Source of the DNA: JBAPRR01 sp049281195
GTDB lineage: Bacteria; Actinomycetota; Acidimicrobiia; Acidimicrobiales; CAVXTF01
Direction of reading: 5' to 3'
Assembly (NCBI GenBank): GCA_049281195.1
Contig: JBAPRR010000422.1
Span: forward strand, 1-16,716
DNA: 16,716 nucleotides
In this document: positions 13,556 to 16,716 of the stretch, piece after piece
Layout: every line of letters begins with the position of its first letter
Numbering within the stretch: position 1 is the first letter of the stretch
Translations under genes and position numbers: made by a program
The notes under the pieces: model-generated
Database searches by the model: none
Told to the model about the DNA's origin: nothing
Seen by the model: the letters and a program-made list of their open reading frames with translations, nothing else

Positions 13556-16342
13556 CTAGCCGTTAACCGGCGAGGTCACCTCGTCACCTGGGGAGACGTG
13601 ATCTTTGGCGTCCGCCCACGAGGTTCCCCAGGCGCTCGAAACCTCGAGCGGAACGCTCAGGCCTATCTCATCACCGACGCCGGCGAGGACAGCATGGGTG
13701 AGCGTTTCGACCGCTTTCGTCTCTTCCGGCTCGTCGGTGGGGACTTCCAAGATGACCTCATCGTGCACTTGTAGAACTAGCCGCGACCTGAAACCGCCTT
13801 CTTCGAGGGCTCCGTCGAGGCGTACCAGGGCGATCTTGAACAGGTCCGCAGCCAGCCCTTGGATCCCTGCGTTCATGGCCTGACGTTCGGCCGCCATGCG
13901 CAGATTCCGGTTGGGGGAGAGCAGATCCGGAAGTGGCCTTCGACGACCGAGAAGGGTCTCGGTGTATCCGCGCGAACGCGCCTCGGCCACCGACCTGTCC
14001 ATCAATTCGCGCACAAGGGGGAATGCCGCAAAGTAGGAATTGAGGATCTCGGAGGCCTCGGCGGTCTCGATTCCGAGCCTTTGCGCCAGCCCGAAGGCTT
14101 CCATCCCGTAAGCGAGGCCGTACGAAACCATTTTCGCGCGGCTTCGTTGGGTGAACGTCACGTCAGGTGGGGCCACTCCGAACACTCCGGCCGCGGTGGC
14201 CCTGTGGATGTCGCGGCGCTCCGCGAAAGCCTGAACCAGGCCCGGGTCCAAGGACAGGTGAGCGATCACCCGCAACTCGATCTGGTCGTAGTCGGCCACG
14301 AGAAGCTTGTTTCCTGCGGCCGGCACGAATGCACGCCGGAGGCGTCTCCCCTCTTCGGTGCGGACGGGAATGTTGTGCAGGTTCGGATGATCGGAGGAAA
14401 GTCGTCCGGTGCGGGCGATGGTCTGGTTGAAAGAAGCGTGTATCCGACCGTCGGGGGCGACCTCACCAAGAAGCGACTCGCCATAGGTCGACCTCAGCTT
14501 TTCGACCTCGCGATAGCGCAGGATGACGTCGATGATCGGGTGCACGCCCCGGAGGCGCTCGAGCGTCGCGGCGTTGGTGGAGAAGCCGGTCTTGGTACGC
14601 CTTCCGGTTGCGAGCCCGAGCTTGTCGTAAAGGACAGACCGCAGCTGCGGAGTCGAGTTCACGTTGAACGTCTCGCCTGCGAGCTTCTGAATTTCGGTCT
14701 CGAGGTTTTTGCACTCCCCCGACAGCTCAGCCGCGATGCTTCTGAGCTCGTCTGAGTCCACGGCGATGCCGTTCACTTCCATTCGAGCGAGCACGCGCTC
14801 GAGCGGCCTTTCGACTTCGTCGTGGAGGCGTTCGACCCCGTCGGTTACAAGACGCTCGCGAAGGACGGGGGCGAGGACCGAAACGGCGACTGCGCGCTGC
14901 GCGGTAGAGGTCTGGAGATCCCGTTCGGAGGAGTCCGCGTCACCGAGTTGGAGCTGTCCAGTCGGGCGGGACTGCGAATCCACGCTCACCCCGAGGTACT
15001 TTTCGGCGATCGCTTCGAGGCTGTACTGGCCCGTAGAAGGATCGAGCAGGTAGGCCGCGACCCCGACGTCGAGGGAGAGTCCGGTCATGTCGAACCCCAT
15101 GGTGAGGAGCGCTCTTTCGAGATCCTTCGCTTGGAAGCCGTAGATGCCGGGACCGTCATCGGCGAGAAGGTTCGCCAGACCGGCGCGTACCGCGGGATCG
15201 CTGAGAGATTCCCCGCCGATCCACAATCCCTGAGGAGGCCCGTCGTTCGAGCCCGCGTCCATGGTGACAGCGAGCCCATCGAGCCTGGAACGGCCCGGGT
15301 CTCCCGACCAGGCAGCCACGAGGCCGACGGGCTCCTCGGATCTGGCGAGGCCGTCGAGAGCCCTTGCTACCCGGTCGTCCGAGCAGGTGAGCACTTCTAC
15401 GGACTCGAGGTCGATTGACGGTGTGCTCGGAGTCACGGTCCGGTTCACGTCGACCACAGGAACGCCAGTGAGCTCGCCGTTCAACAGCATCGGCTCCAGT
15501 CGTCCCCAGGCTGTCTTGAGCTCGAGCTTGTCGAAGATCATGCGGACTTCGGCCAGGTCCCATCCCCCGAACTTCAGATCGTGGGGCTGTTCTTTGAGCG
15601 GCGCGTCCCTGACGAGAGGAATCACCGTCAGGTTCCGGCGCACCATCTCCTCGGCCTCAGCGAGATTGCTGCGCAACTTCGGTGTCATCTCGTCAAGGTG
15701 CGAGAAGACACCGTCAAGATCCCCGTACTGGTTGACCAGCTTGGCCGCGGTCTTCTCACCCACTCCGGGGACCCCGGCGAGATTGTCGGACGGATCTCCC
15801 CTCAGAGCCGCGAGAACCGGGTACTTCTCCGGCACCACGCCTGTTCGTTCCTCGATACCGGCCTCGTCGTAAAGGACGGTGTCGGTGATCCCGCGCCTCG
15901 TGTAGAGGACGCCTATGTGCGGGTCTTCGACAAGTTGGAAGGCGTCGCGATCGCCGGTCACCACGACCACGTCCTGTCCCGAGTCGCGGGCGCGAGTCGC
16001 CAAAGTGGCCAGGATGTCGTCCGCCTCGTAGCCCTCCAGATCGAGACATGGGATGCACAGCGCGTCGAGCACCTGCTTGACCATCCCGAATTGGGGGGCG
16101 AGGAGATCAGGGACGGCGGCCCGACCGGCCTTGTAGTCCGGAACGACCGAGTCGCGAAATGTCGGCTCCTTGCGGTCCCAGGCCACGGCTATCCCCACCG
16201 GGTGACGAGTCTGGAACAACAGAATCAGCATGCTCACGAACCCGTGAACCGCGTTGGTGGTGATGCCCTCCGTGGTACGCAGGTCAACCGGCACGGCGAA
16301 GAAGGCGCGGAAGACGAGTGAGTTCCCGTCGAGCAGGTAGAT
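13556..16342 (-). CDS. polA: DNA polymerase I (start codon apparently non-canonical)
   Basis: This polymerase acts in gap filling, repair and Okazaki fragment processing. The 5'-nuclease domain (about 1-305) has LLDGNSLVFRAFF, GYEADD, VTGDRDAFQLV, GDPSDN and the helix-hairpin-helix GVPGVGEKTAAKL. The middle domain lacks the DxE proofreading residues. The polymerase domain has motif A LLVADYDQIELR (D684), an O-helix RSRAKMVSYGLAYGM (Y741 where Taq has F667) and motif C VHDEV (H860, D861, E862). The start is the problem. The first standard in-frame start is GTG 16294, which would remove LLDGNSLVFRAFFA and its catalytic aspartate. The frame is open upstream to a TAG at 16457-16459 with no ATG, GTG or TTG. 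I placed the start at ATC 16342, which has GGAGG 5 bases upstream and gives 928 residues. GTG 16294 gives 912. A base-call error is also possible. Confidence 0.93.
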   Translation of the reverse strand: MYLLDGNSLVFRAFFAVPVDLRTTEGITTNAVHGFVSMLILLFQTRHPVGIAVAWDRKEPTFRDSVVPDYKAGRAAVPDLLAPQFGMVKQVLDALCIPCLDLEGYEADDILATLATRARDSGQDVVVVTGDRDAFQLVEDPHIGVLYTRRGITDTVLYDEAGIEERTGVVPEKYPVLAALRGDPSDNLAGVPGVGEKTAAKLVNQYGDLDGVFSHLDEMTPKLRSNLAEAEEMVRRNLTVIPLVRDAPLKEQPHDLKFGGWDLAEVRMIFDKLELKTAWGRLEPMLLNGELTGVPVVDVNRTVTPSTPSIDLESVEVLTCSDDRVARALDGLARSEEPVGLVAAWSGDPGRSRLDGLAVTMDAGSNDGPPQGLWIGGESLSDPAVRAGLANLLADDGPGIYGFQAKDLERALLTMGFDMTGLSLDVGVAAYLLDPSTGQYSLEAIAEKYLGVSVDSQSRPTGQLQLGDADSSERDLQTSTAQRAVAVSVLAPVLRERLVTDGVERLHDEVERPLERVLARMEVNGIAVDSDELRSIAAELSGECKNLETEIQKLAGETFNVNSTPQLRSVLYDKLGLATGRRTKTGFSTNAATLERLRGVHPIIDVILRYREVEKLRSTYGESLLGEVAPDGRIHASFNQTIARTGRLSSDHPNLHNIPVRTEEGRRLRRAFVPAAGNKLLVADYDQIELRVIAHLSLDPGLVQAFAERRDIHRATAAGVFGVAPPDVTFTQRSRAKMVSYGLAYGMEAFGLAQRLGIETAEASEILNSYFAAFPLVRELMDRSVAEARSRGYTETLLGRRRPLPDLLSPNRNLRMAAERQAMNAGIQGLAADLFKIALVRLDGALEEGGFRSRLVLQVHDEVILEVPTDEPEETKAVETLTHAVLAGVGDEIGLSVPLEVSSAWGTSWADAKDHVSPGDEVTSPVNG

Positions 16343-16348
16343 GACGCC

Positions 16349-16374
16349 CTCCGGGGACCCGGTGGCCTCCGGAG
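16349..16374 (-). promoter_or_regulatory. polA ribosome site within an inverted repeat
   Basis: On the minus strand CTCCGG (16374-16369) can pair with CCGGAG (16354-16349) across a 14-base loop. The second arm is part of the GGAGG Shine-Dalgarno sequence just ahead of the proposed polA start, so pairing would mask it. Six pairs only; the fold was found by eye. Confidence 0.3.
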
Positions 16375-16386
16375 TGCCTGAGTCAG

Positions 16387-16408
16387 CCTGATCCGCGCTC
16401 GGATCAGG
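16387..16408 (-). terminator. Perfect 9-bp hairpin between the ANTAR regulator and polA
   Basis: CCTGATCCG (16387-16395) and CGGATCAGG (16400-16408) form a perfect stem around a 4-base loop, 13 bases after the stop codon of the response regulator. On the minus strand no U-run follows, so factor-independent termination would be weak. It may instead be an RNA processing or stabilising structure. On the + strand a T-rich stretch follows, but no + strand gene is nearby. Confidence 0.4.
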
Positions 16409-16421
16409 CGTGTTCTTGTCG

Positions 16422-16716
16422 TTACGGGGTGAGGGTGCCGTCCAGTACCTCGCGAGCTACTTGCTGCATACGGATGCGGCGATCCATCGCAGATCGTTGG
16501 ATGAAGCTGAATGCGTCCATCTCTGACATGTCGTGGCTGTCCATCAACACGGCCTTAGCCTGGTCGACGAGGCGGCGGGTCTCGAGCTTGTTCTCGACTG
16601 ACGCCGTACCGTCACCGGATGTTGCCGCCTCGTCCTCGATGGCGCGGTGCTCGGTGAAGCGGGCCAGAGCTACCTCGATGGCGGGAACGATCTCTGAGCT
16701 CTGGAAGGGTTTGACG
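16422..16716 (-). CDS. ANTAR-domain response regulator, C-terminal part (5' partial)
   Basis: About 98 residues are visible; the N-terminal receiver domain lies beyond the right edge. The sequence opens with VKPFQSSEIVPAIEVAL, where KPF is the conserved end of a receiver domain and carries its switch lysine. After a linker and a coiled-coil-like stretch (VENKLETRRLVDQAKAVLM) comes an ANTAR fold ending in FSFIQRSAMDRRIRMQQVAREVLDGTLTP, cut here into blocks FSFIQRSAMDRR and VAREVLDG for recognition. ANTAR proteins bind paired RNA hairpins and prevent premature transcription termination. M. tuberculosis PdtaR, encoded near polA and rpsA, is the likely counterpart, though orthology is inferred from domain type and position only. 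The stop is TAA. Confidence 0.85.
   Translation of the reverse strand, partial: VKPFQSSEIVPAIEVALARFTEHRAIEDEAATSGDGTASVENKLETRRLVDQAKAVLMDSHDMSEMDAFSFIQRSAMDRRIRMQQVAREVLDGTLTP

Noticed and set aside
13859..14755. 298-residue + strand ORF within polA, and other + strand ORFs to 16321
   Set aside because: Antisense shadows of the polymerase; polA motifs are intact on the other strand throughout.

Overview
The window is high-GC (about 60%) DNA that looks like Actinomycetota, most likely class Acidimicrobiia or a near relative. The reasons are an arabinofuranosyltransferase of the AftD type, a polA-rpsA block next to an ANTAR response regulator (the order seen around Mycobacterium tuberculosis pdtaR-polA-rpsA), a four-domain actinobacterial S1 protein, a Pol I with a degenerate proofreading domain, and frequent GTG starts. 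The taxonomic call is inference, since no rRNA is present.

Left region, 1-6.9 kb: cell-envelope glycan genes. The 3' part of an aftD-like gene enters on the + strand and collides tail to tail with a compact minus-strand operon. Read 5' to 3', that operon is a Glf/HemY-like FAD oxidoreductase, a MOP-superfamily flippase and a GT4 glycosyltransferase. The three genes are separated by a single base or overlap by a few. Together they suggest synthesis, membrane transfer and extracytoplasmic decoration of an arabinan-containing surface polymer.

Middle region, 6.9-11.2 kb: after a divergent intergenic stretch comes a + strand Opp/Dpp-type peptide ABC transporter operon of two permeases and two ATPases, all overlapping or nearly so. 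No substrate-binding protein gene is in the window. Just ahead of the first permease is a well-placed 25-codon ORF. It has a strong ribosome binding site, its stop overlaps the permease start codon, and a long imperfect hairpin lies directly upstream.

Right region, 11.2-16.7 kb: a minus-strand housekeeping block. Read 5' to 3', it holds the C-terminal end of an ANTAR-type response regulator (pdtaR-like), polA, rpsA and an SDR dehydrogenase whose start abuts the rpsA stop. The SDR and the last transporter gene share a CTAG that serves as the stop codon on both strands.

Two things stand out. First, polA has no ATG, GTG or TTG start that would include its conserved first catalytic motif, although a good Shine-Dalgarno sequence sits just before an in-frame ATC. 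Second, the peptide transporter operon carries the leader ORF and hairpin described above. No tRNA, rRNA, CRISPR array, insertion sequence or prophage feature was seen.
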